From the NCBI GenBank assembly GCA_035222895.1, contig JAVYIG010004947.1, positions 62,001 through 126,000 on the forward strand: 64,000 nt of DNA, in the 5' to 3' direction. Within the stretch, counting starts at the first letter, position 1. Each line of letters begins with the position of its first letter. The position numbers and the translations under genes were made by a program. The notes beneath the pieces are model-generated. The model was not told the DNA's origin and made no database searches. It was given only the letters and a program-made list of their open reading frames with translations. The DNA comes from Strongylocentrotus droebachiensis. Lineage: Eukaryota; Echinodermata; Echinoidea; Camarodonta; Strongylocentrotidae. Below, one piece after another: positions 1 through 11,903 of the stretch.

Positions 1-21
1 TTCACTTATATTATATCAGCA

Positions 22-300
22 CACAGTAGCGTGTGCAGGATTTTTTTTCAGGGGGGGGGGGGTTAACATTTTTCAATCGGGCGGAAAATTTCGCAACGAC
101 TCAGCCAACCGCTGAATAAAAGGGGGGGGGGGGGTAAGAGGACACTTGTTTTTGTTTTTTGTTGGTCCCAAAAGAATCGCAACGACTCAGCCAGCCGCTG
201 AATAAGCGGAGGGGGGCGGGGGTGGGGATGGGGCGGGGGGGGGGGAGAGGGGTTTAAGAGGACACCTTTCTTCTTTTGGTCTCGAAATACTTGCAGGATT
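22..300 (-). repeat. Poly-G foldback repeat, inverted fragment
   Basis: A G-rich stretch with two internal copies of a motif reading ACTCAGCCAACCGCTGAATA or close to it, near 97 and 187. Its left end (a GTGTGCAGGATTTTT-like terminus near 30-50) is the reverse complement of the terminus at 33590-33620. It belongs to the same family as the copies at 22505-24239 and 51885-52265. It is non-coding. Confidence 0.6.
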
Positions 301-975
301 TTGTAAGTGATAATCTATTGAACAACTGGTGGTATGTGTACGAACGTTTGAGTTTTTAGATAAAGTTGAGTTCTGGTCATGCGATTGGATTGTGAAAGAA
401 CCGTCTATTTATTTATTTATTTATTTCTGATATTTAGACAGGGTGACTCATTTTCACCAATAATGGTGGTCTTCCATGAGGCCATGTTAAACATAATGAA
501 GTACATTATAGTTTAACAAATAAATGTATGATAATAATATTTATAACAAAATCTTGAACATAAATTAATAACAGCAATATATAATAAGTAAGAACATGTG
601 TAAACATATATACAAGGTATTTGGTATCCTCATAATAAAAGAATGGTTTTGTTGTTTTGTTTTGCTTTGCTTTTCGTTCAAGAAAACGTTGTTGTATAAT
701 TACAATATTTTATCCGAAAAAAAAAATCCAATGAAAATTAACTATTAGCATATTTCGGTTAGTATTATACTTTGAAAAAGGGTAACAAATACTTTGAGAG
801 TTCAATTGTTATATACATGTTTACAACAACAAATTTATTACAGGATAGCAAATTACTGGACAATATGACAAATTAATGCATGTAATCTAGTTTAGCAATT
901 AAATGTACACTCTTGAATAACATTACAAATACAAGTGTATTTATAGCTGATAATACATTATATGAAATCATTCTT
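301..975. other. AT-rich intergenic stretch, no gene seen
   Basis: I see no coding signal here. A short piece at 358-400 matches the left part of the dispersed repeat also present at 53813-53860 and 62559-62610. An ATTT microsatellite lies at about 407-427. Confidence 0.5.
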
Positions 976-1095
976 TAAAAGGATAGTCGAGTTCTATTTT
1001 CAGACCGCAAATGCCTTCAAAGTGCATGATTATTGCTCCTATTCTTATCTATGACATTTATAGTGCCCTTTTAGAACCTAGAATTGCAATGAAGG
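976..1095. repeat. Dispersed repeat shared with 63303-63415
   Basis: About 110 bp including a tract with ATGCCTTCAAAGTGCATG recurs in inverted orientation at 63303-63415. There it is fused to an inverted fragment of the integrase gene. The repeat is non-coding and its family is not recognised. Sequence from 1096 to 1630 shows nothing recognisable. Confidence 0.6.
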
Positions 1096-1630
1096 TAATT
1101 TTAGACCCCAAAATGTGTGAAATTTAGGCAATACGATCGTACCAATTCAGCTCCACTTTCGGAAGAACATGGTGACCGTTAATTAATTATTTAATTAAAA
1201 ATAAAAATACATGAGCCAGCCAATTGTGGGTAATATAAGCAACACGAAAATGCCAATAAAAAAGCGAACATCGGCATTGGCTGAAATACGACGTAAAAAG
1301 GCGTAATTTCGTTTTTTTCAAATTTGTCAAAATATCTAATATTTGTAGTGGTACACAAGTATTAGAAATCGTTATGTTTCAGCAGTCTCTGAACCGATTT
1401 TGATCAAACAAAGGTGATTTTGTCATTTAAATATTATGTCCTTTCAAATTTGACACTCAGTTTTTCATCATCTCACAAAAAAATATTGTGTGTAGCGCCC
1501 TCTGCAACAGAACTCAACTATCCATTTAAGTTTGAAAAGCGTTATATCGTCCTACATTCAGTGCTAGGAAAACATACACTTAACAAATTCCTTTTGTCAT
1601 TTTACCTCATTGGGAATCGATAATGCAAGA

Positions 1631-2140
1631 TTATTTAAACATGTATTTAAAGGTGTTCACAGAGCTTGCCATTATCAATGGTCTGTCCAACTGATTCCAT
1701 GCTATAATTGAAGAAACGAAAGGGCTATTTTTAAAGCATTCTGTTTTATACTTTGGAACAGAAAGAACACCTTCAACTGCCTGCCTCATATTACGCTGAT
1801 GAATGTCACTTACTTTAATTAAACTTTCTTGTAAATAGGATGGCGCCAAATGATGTGTGCATTTGTACATCATACAAACACGCTGAAATTCAAAACGTTT
1901 CTCAATTGGCATCCATTTCAGATTGCTATCCAATTCACTGGATGGAGTCTCCAGTCTCTAAATATTGTAGTAGCTCGTTTTTCAACTTTCTTGAGTTTAT
2001 CCCTTTGTTCCTGATACCGGTTTGACCACATAGAGGAACAATAATCAAAGTGAGGCAATACGAGTGCATTATACAGCAACTTTAAAGATATTACGTTGTG
2101 GAATCGATCAGAAACAAATTGATCATCATCAAAATGATAA
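1631..2140 (-). pseudogene. LINE reverse transcriptase C-terminal fragment (CR1/Jockey-type)
   Basis: Two overlapping minus-strand reading frames (1631-1933 and the proximal part of 1918-2256) together read like the region after the reverse transcriptase of a CR1/Jockey-group LINE. The first has LYNALVLPHFDYCSSMW followed by a KVEKRA helix. The second, one frame away, has a W-x-PIEKRFEFQ motif, an APSYL motif and an AWNQL-like motif near the end. The frame change near 1920 and the absence of upstream domains mark it as a dead 5'-truncated copy. The sequence differs from the neighbouring element at 2761-4345, so it is a separate insertion. Confidence 0.75.
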
Positions 2141-2270
2141 AGAATTTGGCCCAGTCTTGGTAAATTGACAAGCACTGTACACTGAGATTTGTATAGGGGA
2201 CTACACGAACATGTGGAATAAAAATCCGTCCTGATTTGTATGCTGTTACATGCCATATTTGTATTGAATT
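2090..2270. repeat. Dispersed repeat copy (family also at 53.86 and 62.6 kb)
   Basis: A tract starting GTGGAATCGATCAGAAA and ending near a TTACATGCCATATTT motif recurs in the same orientation near 53861-54000 and 62615-62720. It is non-coding. It may be a fragment of the TTAA-flanked element at 53804-54174. Confidence 0.5.
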
Positions 2271-2509
2271 GAATTTATTTATTACCACCATTGAAAACAT
2301 CGAAACAAAAGATATATATAAATGTACAATAATAATGATAATGTCAATAAAACATAAATACATGACATGAATTATAAAAAATACATGTTCTACAGTGATA
2401 TACATGTACATTATAAACAAATGTAAACAATTATTTATAAGTAATGTTAGTGTCAAGATTAAAACAATGACTATTTACAATGATCAGTAGGAAGCATATT
2501 CCAAACATT

Positions 2510-2640
2510 ACTTCCAACAAACGAAACAGAAAACTTTCCTTGGTCTGTTTTGAATAAAGGAAGACGTAATTATCGAAACGAAACAGAACATTTTCCTTGG
2601 TCTGTTTTGAATAAAGGAAGACGTAATTGTCGACCTGTTT
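2510..2640. repeat. Two-copy tandem duplication, about 60 bp
   Basis: A unit containing TTTCCTTGGTCTGTTTTGAA followed by AAAGGAAGACGTAATT occurs twice in direct tandem (about 2515-2575 and 2576-2636). It is a local duplication in AT-rich sequence with no gene. Confidence 0.7.
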
Positions 2641-2760
2641 TTGTCTTGTGGAATATTCATGTTGTATCATACTTCAATAATTTTTTATCATTTATTCATT
2701 TATCAAATCAAACACAAAAGTACAAATAGATAATTTATGCAATTTAAAAACATTCAACAA

Positions 2761-4345
2761 TTAGAGGTCATGAAACAGTGTATTAGTATGAGAACGATGT
2801 GGCTTAAAAGTTATAGCACGTACAGCCATCTTTTGAGTATAAAATATACAATTCAAGTGTGATTTACAACCCCAAACCTCGATGCCATATGTAATATGTG
2901 GCTGTATCGGAGCTTTATACAACATCATCAACATATGTTTAGGGACAAAGTGCCTTAATTTAAGGAGGATACCGACCTTTCTCCGTATACAGTCATTAAC
3001 AGATTTTATATGTGAATTCCATGTTAAATGTCTGTTAATGGTAATACCAACAAATGTCGCTCCCTCCACTTTTTTTTAATTATGCCTCAGATATTTGTAT
3101 TCTCCCTCTAATCACGGTCTTTTTTGTACGACTATTAATGAACATGAAATTATTTGTTGACGCATTGATAGTAAGCCTATTTGCAGTGCACCAATTCTGT
3201 ATTGATTTTAAATTCTCAATTACTTCACATGCACTCATCTATTTGATCTACACCTTTGGGAAAAGTATGACAAATATTAGAATCATCTGCAAATAGTCTG
3301 AAATTGAAAGAATTTGTCATAGTTAGCAGGTCATTTATATAGATTAAAAACAGAGTTGGTCCTAAGACAGAACCTTGTAGTACACCACATTTGATATATC
3401 TCCTTTTTGATGATGACTCTTTGTATTTCACAAACTGCATTATGTCACTAAGATAACTTTCGAGCCATTTCAGTGCATGTCCTCGGATGCCATAATAGGA
3501 TAGCTTTTTTAATAATATGTTATGGTTTATTGTGTCAAAAGTCTTTTGAAAGTCAAGAAACACACTAAGCGTAACACATCCTTCGTCTATACTTTTCAAA
3601 ACCGTATTCAAATGATTAATTACTGATAATTTAGTACTATTCTTTTTATATAAATCCGTACTGATGGTGATATAAAATGCCATGCGTTTCTAGGAAACTG
3701 GTCAATCAAACATTAACATTTTTTTAAATACTTTACCCAAAATTGGTAAAACAGAAATGGGTCTATAATTCCCTGTTTCATGTTTATTACCTTTCTTAAA
3801 CAGTGGAGTGACTTTAGCAATTTTCATTTGATCAGGGAACTTTCCTGTTTCCAATGAAAGATTGAAGATATGTGTTAATGGTTCAGCCAAAATAGATGCA
3901 CTATCCTTAATCAGGCGAACTATAATGTTGTCGTAACCACAAGCTTTCTTCTCATCTAGAGCCAACGTGTGGTCATGAACTTCCTTCATTGTGACCGGTT
4001 TCCAAAAAAGGGATTGCTCAACACTATTATTCAAATAATCTTCAAATAATGTGGGTACATTTGGTATTGCTGATGCTAGAGTTGGACCGATGTTCACAAA
4101 GAAATCATTAAATTCATTCGCAATTTCGTAATTAGTTGTTAGAACCTCATCATTTCAATTAATACGCCTTATAAGTTTTTTCTACCTTCGAACCTTTGTT
4201 ACCATTATTTCTCCAAGATAGTAATTCATTTATGATGTTCCACGTTTTACCAATGTTATTGCTGTTCTCAGCTAACAAAGCACTGTAATAATTTTTCTTG
4301 GCATTGCGAACTTGAAGAACAGTCGTTAATACGTTTCTGTAGCTC
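2761..4345 (-). pseudogene. LINE reverse transcriptase fragment (Jockey/CR1 superfamily)
   Basis: A 5'-truncated, frameshifted non-LTR retrotransposon read on the minus strand. From 4345 downwards it shows the segment before the reverse transcriptase (ANEFNDFFVNIGPTLAS-like), then the RT fingers with NYRPISVLP (within 3702-4097). Within 3225-3683 come the palm motif FLDFQKTFDTINH, the GVLQGSVLGPTLFLIYINDL block and the catalytic FADD box. The thumb follows with GIEVWG and MAVRAITF (2761-3069). The product would reverse-transcribe its own RNA at a nicked target. Breaks between 3683 and 3702, near 3225, and a stop near 4158 make it inactive. It is the same subfamily as the plus-strand fragment at 55805-56716, which shares the FRLFADDSN and GIEVWG blocks. 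Confidence 0.88.
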
Positions 4346-5127
4346 CGATATTTATGTACATCACTACATCAAAATAAGGCATTCGCAGACCCATATTTTT
4401 CATGGAACATGTTTTACTTGATGTTCTTCCACACTTGCATAATGACAATAATAACGCTCACAAATTATTTTTCACCTATTCCCAGAACTCAACCTTCTCT
4501 TAAAAACTTTAGTTGATTATGATCATATTTATACATAAAAATGCTTGTATAAAAAAGCCAGATTAATTTCATCCCCGAAATCAAACCCTTAAGATTGATC
4601 GAAAACTGACTGTAATATATAAATATCCCCCCCCCCCATTTTCCGTATTCTCTATCACAAATTAGAAGAAGAAAACATTCACATACAAATTGTGGAGGTA
4701 TGATTCCTGATATCATATAAATAATCAAGTTTGTGATTAGGAGTTACACCGGTTTGCAATATTTACAAAACAGAGTTATCGAAAGATCACAGAGTAAAGA
4801 AATCCAACAAAAAAAGCATATGAAATAATAAAATACTTTTATAGCAGGGGCGGATGTAGAATTTTGCATAAGTTTAGCGCAAACGAAATTGATACAATTT
4901 TGAGATAATTATGCAAGCATGGTCCAAAAAACACGAATAATAAAATAAAACAAATTTTCTAGGTACTAGAGGAATTAGTATAAAAATTAATGAACAAATG
5001 CAATAAAACCAACAGCTAAAAGGAGGAGGATTAATGTTTATACTTGTGTCCAAAACGTATGCAGCTTAAGTTCCCAAAACAGAGGAGGTGGGGAGGTTTT
5101 ACCCCCTCCCCTAAAGCGCCCTTGTGT
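4346..5127 (-). other. 3' flank of transporter copy A; left edge of segmental duplication
   Basis: From about 4600 this matches 42.25-42.75 kb. Shared tracts include the C-run with CCATTTT and a GAGGTGGGGAGGTTTTACCC tract just downstream of the last exon. This marks one end of the duplicated block. A dispersed tract at 4390-4600 recurs at 38.64-38.79 and 62.73-62.87 kb. I see no coding exon and no clear polyadenylation signal. Confidence 0.6.
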
Positions 5128-5267
5128 TCAGACTGAAAGCTTATCTCTTATCCGTCGTCTCTTGATGAGGATCGCTACGATGACGAGATGGACGGTCATT
5201 ACGGCTTTGATGACGCCGCCAATGATGAACACCTTCGTGAACGACTGGGTGATATCAAACAGATAAC
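5128..5267 (-). CDS. Monocarboxylate-transporter-like gene, copy A, exon 4 (last)
   Basis: The last exon of the copy A transporter. It is read from an acceptor (TTTTGTAG on the minus strand, at 5268-5275) to a TGA at 5128-5130. Entering in phase 1, it gives a 46-residue tail: GYLFDITQSFTKVFIIGGVI, then a hydrophobic run and a basic end (KRRRIRDKLSV). This is the pattern of the final transmembrane helix and cytoplasmic tail of SLC16-type transporters, where a GxLFDxTxS-type motif opens the last helices. The length of 140 bp is exactly right to complete the frame left by exon 3. Copy B has the same exon with a few substitutions at 42752-42891. Confidence 0.85.
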
Positions 5268-5559
5268 CTACAAAATGATCATAACATAATTAGAATTATC
5301 AGTCAGGGAGTTGTAATGTTAAATGACACAGCATACTAAGATACAGTTTGACCGTAACCTATAAAAACGTGCGTATAGGGGTACGTACGTATGTACATGT
5401 AGTTTAAATCATGAAACTCTTAACAATACATTGGTGTAGGCTGAAGGATATATTCTGTAACGTCTATTTACTTAATATAACATTGGGTGACCATGATATT
5501 ATTATATTACTAATTCTTATTATAGACATCCAAGTTCTCCATTGTTCCTTCGACTAAGA

Positions 5560-6262
5560 ACGTTACCACTAAGTGGACTTGTGTCGTTCAATTGCATATT
5601 GTTTATGTTTAATCTTAAGTCTATGCCTCATGAATGTACGTTAAAAAGATTTATTCCGTCAGAACTCGCAAATTCATAATTATAATACACGTCAAAGGTG
5701 TCTTATTCGACAGCCTTTTGCAAGAACAAATGTCACTCTGACCTCTTTCCATATCTCTTGCATCAAAGAATGGAACAGTCTGCCTGATGATATAAAAAAT
5801 AGTACAACTCTTTCTAGGTTTAGAAGTTTATCTAAAACGTACCTGCTTGAAAGACTGACATAGTTTTTATTCGCATCTTAGTAATTTCTCATTCTGAAAT
5901 GCTTTTTGACCACTAAGGACCTACTCGTCAGTGTGTTTGCTGTGTATGGTGGTGTGCGTGTGTGGTGTCTGTGTGTGTGTGTGTGTGTGTGAGAGTATTT
6001 GTATGTTCTATATTCTGTAGCTTAGTATTTCCATCCATTGTATAATCATACGTAACATTTTTTTTACTGTAAATGTATGTATTTTGTTATAGGGCCCCGC
6101 TCACAAGCTTAGCTTCTAAAGGGGTCCTAAAACCGTTCAGTTTATGATGTAATCAAGTTAGAATATGTTGATTGATGTACTATTACCAGTCTCTTTTTTA
6201 TGTAACAGATTATATCATGCTTTGTATGGTTTTGAATAAAATGAGCTGAACTGAACTGAACC
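5560..6262 (+). pseudogene. LINE C-terminal fragment with 3' UTR and tail repeat
   Basis: On the plus strand, about 5690-5862 translates as a CR1-type C-terminus with FHISCIKEWNSLPDDIKNS, then FRSLSKTYLLERLT before a stop. The motif 'xxxxxEWNSLPxxI...' is typical of the end of CR1/L2/Jockey ORF2 proteins. A non-coding 3' region follows to about 6262. It ends in AATAAAATGAG and a repeat of CTGAA units, like the short tandem tails of this LINE group. It is strongly 5'-truncated and cannot encode an active enzyme. It sits antisense inside intron 3 of transporter copy A. Confidence 0.8.
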
Positions 6263-6379
6263 TTGAGACACTGGTTTCTCCATAATTTTCTCTCATCAGC
6301 ATTTCTAGTTAGCTGCTAATTAGCCATTCCAGTACACTGCTTAATGTTGTTAGTCGTGAGGCACAGCTGGGGGAGCCGG

Positions 6380-7180
6380 GGGCAAGGGTCAAGTCCACCC
6401 CAACACTTTGTCAATTCCTCATATAGTGCATCTTTTTATATGAGAAAGGTGCCCACTAATACTTAAGATAAGTTCCCCCTTTTTATGTCCAATAGTTGCC
6501 CGTTCCACAGTCTTGTAAGAGCCTCTCACCACCTCTAATAAGTGCCCCTTCACCGATGATAATTGCCCCTATTCAAACTTGAGAGGCGCTTGGTTTACTT
6601 TCACAAGTGCCCTTTTCTTTTGTTATAAGTGCCTTTTCCTCTTCTGATTGGTGCCCTTTTTCATATTTAATGATGAAATACCCTTGTCACCTCTCATAAG
6701 TGCCCTTTATTTTTAAACGCCTCTTTTAATTCTGATAAATGCCCCTTTTCTTTTATTACTTAAAGCCAATACCCTTCCTCATAAATGCCCCTTCTCACAC
6801 GTCTGATAAATGTCTCTATTAAAATTTCATAGTTGCAAATTTTCTTTCGACAAGTGCCCATTTTCCTTTGAATAAGTGCACGTTTCCAATCTCAGGTGAG
6901 TGCCCCTTTTCAGGTACAAGAAATGCCTCTTACCATCTCTGATAAGTTCCCCTTTACCTAATATAATCGCCTATAGGCTATTCAAATATGAGAGTTGTTT
7001 GTTTTATTTCAGTTTTAATTGCCTCTTTTTATCTCCGGTGAGTGCCCTTAATAAAATATGAGAGATGCCCCCTTTAACTTTGCAATGGGCTCCCGTTTTC
7101 ATCTCTGATAAGTTCCCTTTTTATTTTGACACGTACCCTATCCTTTCTAATTATGTATTGTCCTTGAGTTGATTTTCAAA
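6380..7180. repeat. Degenerate minisatellite of AAGTGCCCCTTTT units (intron 3, copy A)
   Basis: About 800 bp of loosely repeated units of roughly 25-40 bp built on GATAAGTGCCCCTTTT with a pyrimidine-rich spacer. The array recurs in the same place in copy B (44580-45350), so it predates the duplication. It has no open frame. Its pyrimidine richness on the plus strand means purine richness in the transcript. Confidence 0.8.
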
Positions 7181-7209
7181 ACTTCACAAGTGGACTACAA
7201 TTTACGCAC

Positions 7210-8157
7210 CTGTGAATGCTCCTGCACATGTCGCCCCTAGTCCTCCCGTGAAAAAATTTAGAGCAATGGCCATGTCAGCATTTTTTTCGTCATAGACTGC
7301 ATCCTTGAAGAAACTGCACGGAATAGCATCCTCGATGAAAAAGGAGAACCCTTGGACAAAGGCCAAGATAGCTAGCACCTCGTAGGCAGAACTGATGAAG
7401 TCTAACAGAAAGGATATCGTGCATATGAGACTTACGGCGATGTAGATAACATAAACGTTGGTCCCTTTGTGGACGAGGATGATGAAAACAGTTCGACCAA
7501 TCATGCCACCTATACCGCCGATTGTGGAGAGGAAGATTGCTTTGGAAGGAGGGATGCCAAGCTGTTCAGCGTGGGGGACCAGAAAAAGCATCCATGCATA
7601 AACGGTGTAATATTGCAAGAAAGTAATAGGCAAGGCGAAGAGAATTAGACGTTCGTTTAGTAGTCCGCAAGACCCTTTACAGGTCTGAAAGAAGGGTGTG
7701 GTCCAGGATGAGCGTGCATTTGTTGATGTTTCATGCTTACTTTTGCAACGGCTCTCGGTTTGAATTAAACCTCTTTGCTCCGAAATGCACTCTCCACTAT
7801 CCTCCTCCTCAGGTTTATAAATCCTTTCTTCCATTTTCTCTAAGAATTTCTTTTTAGATTGGCAACTTCGTTTCTCCTTCACTTCATCATGAATTTCGCC
7901 TTCATTTGTAGCGGCGTTTCTGGATGACTTGCGTATCGTTGCACCGCACACGACAAGGTTCAGAGCGATACCGCCAAGGATTATAAACGCCCCTGCAAAG
8001 CCATATGCTTCAAAGGACCTTTCCATTACAATAGGGAGCAGCATGGATCCGGCGGTGTAGCCATATAACGTGATTGTGTTCACCAAAACGAAATTTTCCC
8101 GAAAGAAATCATTCAATGCAAGGAGTGTGGGCATGTAGGTCATTGACAAGCCAGCAC
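7210..8157 (-). CDS. Monocarboxylate-transporter-like gene, copy A, exon 3 (main exon)
   Basis: A 948-bp exon coding for about 316 residues of a 12-helix major facilitator protein. It is bounded by acceptor GTCCGCAG (8158-8165) and donor GTGCGT (7204-7209). It enters and leaves in phase 1. The sequence opens GAGLSMTYMPTLLALNDFF, a pattern seen in SLC16 proteins at the fourth to fifth helix. Helices with YGYTAGSMLLP and FAGAFIILGGIALN follow, then a charged cytoplasmic loop of about 90 residues (RKSSRN to SSWTTPFF). The second six-helix half follows, with a GIPPSKAIFLSTIGGIGGMIGR motif and a GGLGATCAGAFTGA end. Members of this family move lactate, pyruvate, ketone bodies or aromatic solutes across the plasma membrane. 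The substrate here cannot be told. The frame is fully open. The next exons are 13457-13597 upstream and 5128-5267 downstream. Confidence 0.9.
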
Positions 8158-9957
8158 CTGCGGACAAAACAGTGAAGATGATAATAATTTAACCATATTA
8201 CTAATATTTATGAGTTTCAGTAATGTTTGTCTTCATACTTGTTCATATTTCGGTTTAACTTTTTTTTAATTATTCCACAAAGTGAATGGTAAAGAGAAGA
8301 GTGAAATATTGATGAACCTATTGTGAAATCAGTCATAGGCCCCGTAGGATAGTTAATTTTGTTACAGTATTTAGAAATGGTCGGAACGAGCATTATGTCA
8401 ATCACAGAAATATCATTCGTATTCCCCCCCCCCCCCCCCCCCAACAAAAATGGCTACGATGCAGTAACTTTCTTCATGGTGATGTATTAAACGAATTTAC
8501 TTTCTTTTAATAACTTTGCATTACTTGTACAAACCTGCATTATATTTAGGTTTGGCAAAAATTGCAACAACAACAAAAAAATCAAAACAATCACAGCAAT
8601 CAAGTCATGCTTATCGGACGGGATTGAGAAGTCAGTCTTTGGTTATTTTTTTTTTGTTTTGGGGGGGGGGGACGCAGTAAAAGCCCACATTCCGAGCGCC
8701 CTTAACGTGCGACGAACATGCATGGCGGAACCCCTCGCGACCAGAGCCATATATACAAAGAGTTTGACCAACTTGGTTTCACTGGGTCACAACATGGCGT
8801 ATGTTCTTTTGTTTTTTTGCTTGCCAAACAAAGCAGTAGTCGCCATATTTTGTCCAACTCGAACTGGGTTGGCCAAACTGTCCTAATCAATAGCACTGCT
8901 CGCGACATATCACCAATCAGACCAAGGAGTTTTAAGAGGTGGAGTCCAAACTACAAACACATTTTTCCATGCAGCTGCCGTTTTCTAAGGTTGCACCATG
9001 GACCCTTCTACATATGCACTGATAATGAGAGTCTTTCTTTGATCACATCATGACCATCACCACCTCGTAATATGTAAGTTGATGAGGACATTCATTTGAC
9101 GCGACAATAATGATTATGTAATCACGCATCATCACAGACAAAAGACATTTTACATTTCTTCAGATTATTTGGGCTGACTGGCGGCGGTCGTCATGAGATC
9201 AAAGCTTGGAAGCATGTTTGGAATGTCACTATGATATTATTGACAGAGTCATGTGCATGAATATATTATGGTACCGAGTGTCCATTTGTATCGGTTCCAT
9301 GGTTGCACAATAGAATCTACAAGTGTGCCGTTGCCTTTAATGTCCGAGTTCGAAGCCGCCGAAAAAATTGAAAAGCTTGAGTAGTAATTTTTTTAACAGA
9401 AATATCGCTAATATTTCATTTTTGATTTGAACTAACAAGGGGAAAATCGAACAGATGACAAAATATGAATACAAATGCCTGAGTGTGTCAAGAAATTTGC
9501 TTATAATAGCAGTTTTAATTGTAGAAAATAGTAACATTTTACATTCCTAAAACCCTGCAATTTGACACTTTTCCGACTACTTCTTGCTCACGAAAATAAA
9601 AAGTGATTTTTTTTTTCACGTACAGTTATTTATGATGTTATATGTCAGGTTAGTGCCCACACATGCCCAGTCGAGTTTAATTTTTCAGGAAATTTTGCTC
9701 TATTTCCTTTCGCTTGCCTCCTCTAAAAGTAAGCACTGTGTACTGCTCATATTATCAGACGAGTGGTAGCGAAAGTAATAATCATTACGAAACCACGTTT
9801 CCCTTTGAAAGTGGCCAGTTAGTTTGCAGCTAGGCAGGAATCTTTTGTCTACGTATCATCAAGGAAGATCCAGTTAAGGACATGCCTGACATATTTTTTC
9901 ATGGCGGCATCGAAGATGGTTCGTAGAGAATGACCTACATATTACTCTATCTCTTAA
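8158..9957 (-). other. Part of intron 2 of transporter copy A
   Basis: Intron sequence, largely alignable with 46.41-47.44 kb of copy B (for example the tract before the C-run at 8426-8441 matches 46.60-46.68 kb). It contains one palindromic insertion (8735-8905). I see no exon. Confidence 0.6.
8735..8905. repeat. Palindromic element, about 170 bp
   Basis: The left part (TTTGACCAACTTGGTTTC, GGTCACAACATGGCG) is the approximate reverse complement of the right part (CGCCATATTTTGTCCAAC, GGGTTGGCCAAACTG). A half copy in reverse orientation lies at 17720-17810. Non-coding MITE-like element; no clear target-site duplication. It is absent from the matching place in copy B. Confidence 0.55.
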
Positions 9958-11903
9958 AGGGCCCATGACATCAAAATACAAGTATATTCCTGTTGATGTG
10001 CAGTCCTGCATACATATCATACTTTGATATGTAAACTTCTGAATTTGTTACATAGATTGTTAAATATTTGTGTATTTGTTATTTTTTTTATTTGCTAAGC
10101 TCCAACCCAAAACCTCTAGATCTCATTCCACTTGTGACATCACCTGTCAGTCATCAATGAGCTGACTTGAAAAAGTGGCATGTAACTTTGCCAAAGTTGA
10201 ACACCCTTTTACAATACCACAAACAATATCAACGTATAAGTTGTTATGTCAGATATGTCAGACTAAACTGATATTCTATAATAGACAATGGTATGTAATT
10301 ATAATAATAATAATAAATTATATTTCTATAGCGCATTATACAAGGTATGTCTCTATGCGCTTTACATTGTATTACAAGCTTAATTAATTACATACATCTA
10401 CTATTGAACTATCCTCAAACAAAAATTCTGACAAGATCTTTACTAAAATAGTACAACAGTAACTAGATAGATAAACATTATAATTCATTCTTAAATAATG
10501 ATACAACAATTATGGTTCAAGATTTTATTCATATATTACAAGTTGTAGACATATACAATTTCAATTGAAATTATAGATAATAAAGCATGATAATAATTAA
10601 GTCTTAAAAAGGTATGTCTTAAATGCAGTCTTGGAAGGTGCATTTCTAATGGCGAGCGGGAGAGAGTTCCAGAGGGTGGGAGCATTGAAGGTGAAGGAGC
10701 TACGGCCGTAGTACTGGGTCTTAAAACGAGGAACCTGGAGAAGATGTTTGTTCTTGGATCTGAGAGCACGGGAGGGTGTGTAGGTATGAATGAGTTCAGA
10801 CAGATAATAAGGGGAGGAGTTAGAGAGAGACTTGTAGGTGAGAAGTAGGATTTTAAAGTGAATCCGCTTGTTGATTGGGAGCCAGTGGAGGTTACGGAGA
10901 AGGGATGTGTTAGAAGTGAGACCAGTTGCTTTCTCTGTGATTCTGGCTGCGATGTTTTGAATTCTTTGAAGCTTCATCAGTTCGTTGGCAGGAAGATTAG
11001 GAAGAAGTGCATTGCATGTGTCAATTTTAGAGGTGACGAAGGCATAGATGAGAGTGAGAGTTGTCTTCCGGTCCAAAACCCTACGAATTTGACCTATCTT
11101 TCTGATGGATGACATGGCAGAGCGACACACCCCTGCGACATGAGATTTTCTAGTGGCGTGCTCATCGAATATTATTCCCAAGTTACTAGCCTCGGCCTTG
11201 GCTTCAATAACTGACTCACCGACTTTTACCGTAACAGAGGGAGTTCTTGGGAGGAATCTGGAGGAAAAGTGAAGAACTTCCGTCTTGCCGTCATTAATTG
11301 TTAACTTGTTCAAGCCTGCCCAGGAGCGGATGTCAGCTATGCATATGTTCACTCGAAGAACGGCAGATGCTCTCTCCGATGGGGTCGAAAGACAGGTAGA
11401 TCTGAGTGTCGTCAGCATATGACATTGACTGAATTCCATGCTCAGATATGATGTCATGGATTGGGGCAGTGTACAGGGTAAACAGCAGCGGTCCAAGTAC
11501 CGAAACCTTGGGGTACGCCGCATGTTTCCCCCAGCTTTAATAGCACACGTTTCATAATAGAATTGCATGCTTCCATACATTATGTACAATATGTAATCAT
11601 TGCCTTTGTCTTCCCGGTGATGCTACAGCATGTCTGACATAGCAACTTGTGTGTTGCAATTGTATTACATATTGTAACAGGTGGTCGACTATGCAAAGAC
11701 ATACCACTTTCTCAAGTTAGCTCATTGATGACTTACAGATGATGTCACAGGGGAATGAGATCTGGAGAGTTTGAAAAACAAATATTTCCCCCAAAATATA
11801 AAAATCTATGAAACAAATTCGGAAGTTTACATATCAAAATATGAGATGCACTCAGGACTGCACACCAACAGGAATACACTTGTATTTCGATGTCATGGGC
11901 CCT
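9958..11903. mobile_element. TTAA-flanked inverted-repeat element carrying a nested LINE
   Basis: The ends are AGGGCCCATGACATC at the left and its exact reverse complement at the right. Each is directly flanked by TTAA (9954-9957 and 11904-11907). Inverted similarity continues inward for roughly 250-300 bp on each side (for example CCACTTGTGACATCACCTGT near 10129 against the right arm near 11745). Without the nested LINE (about 10297-11530) the element would be about 0.7 kb of foldback DNA with no coding capacity. TTAA duplication is the hallmark of piggyBac transposition, so a non-autonomous piggyBac-type element is the best reading. It lies in intron 2 of copy A and has no counterpart in copy B. 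Confidence 0.75.
10297..11530 (-). pseudogene. LINE (CR1/L2-type) 3' part with (ATT)n tail
   Basis: On the minus strand, 10597 to about 11520 encodes the end of a CR1/L2-type ORF2 protein. It has a segment with LNKLTINDGKTEVLHFSSR, a VGESVIEAKAEASNLGIIFDE block, LHWLPINKRIHFKILLLTYK, and a final APTLWNSLPLAIRNAPS motif. The FADD-containing part is only partly visible upstream and out of frame near 11390-11450. The 3' end is classical: an AAAGCGCATAGAGAC-like block, then a GCGCTATA block and an (ATT)n tail at 10297-10315. The element inserted into the middle of the TTAA-flanked foldback, so it is the younger insertion. Truncation at the 5' end makes it inactive. Confidence 0.85.

Larger units (their letters stand above)
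5268..7209 (-). other. Intron 3 of transporter copy A
   Basis: A 1942-bp phase-1 intron. The donor on the minus strand is GTGCGT (7204-7209) and the acceptor is at 5268-5270. It holds a plus-strand LINE tail (5560-6262), a (TG)n run at about 5967-5995, and a degenerate minisatellite (6380-7180). The LINE tail is absent from the matching intron of copy B, so it arrived after the duplication or was lost from B. Confidence 0.75.
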
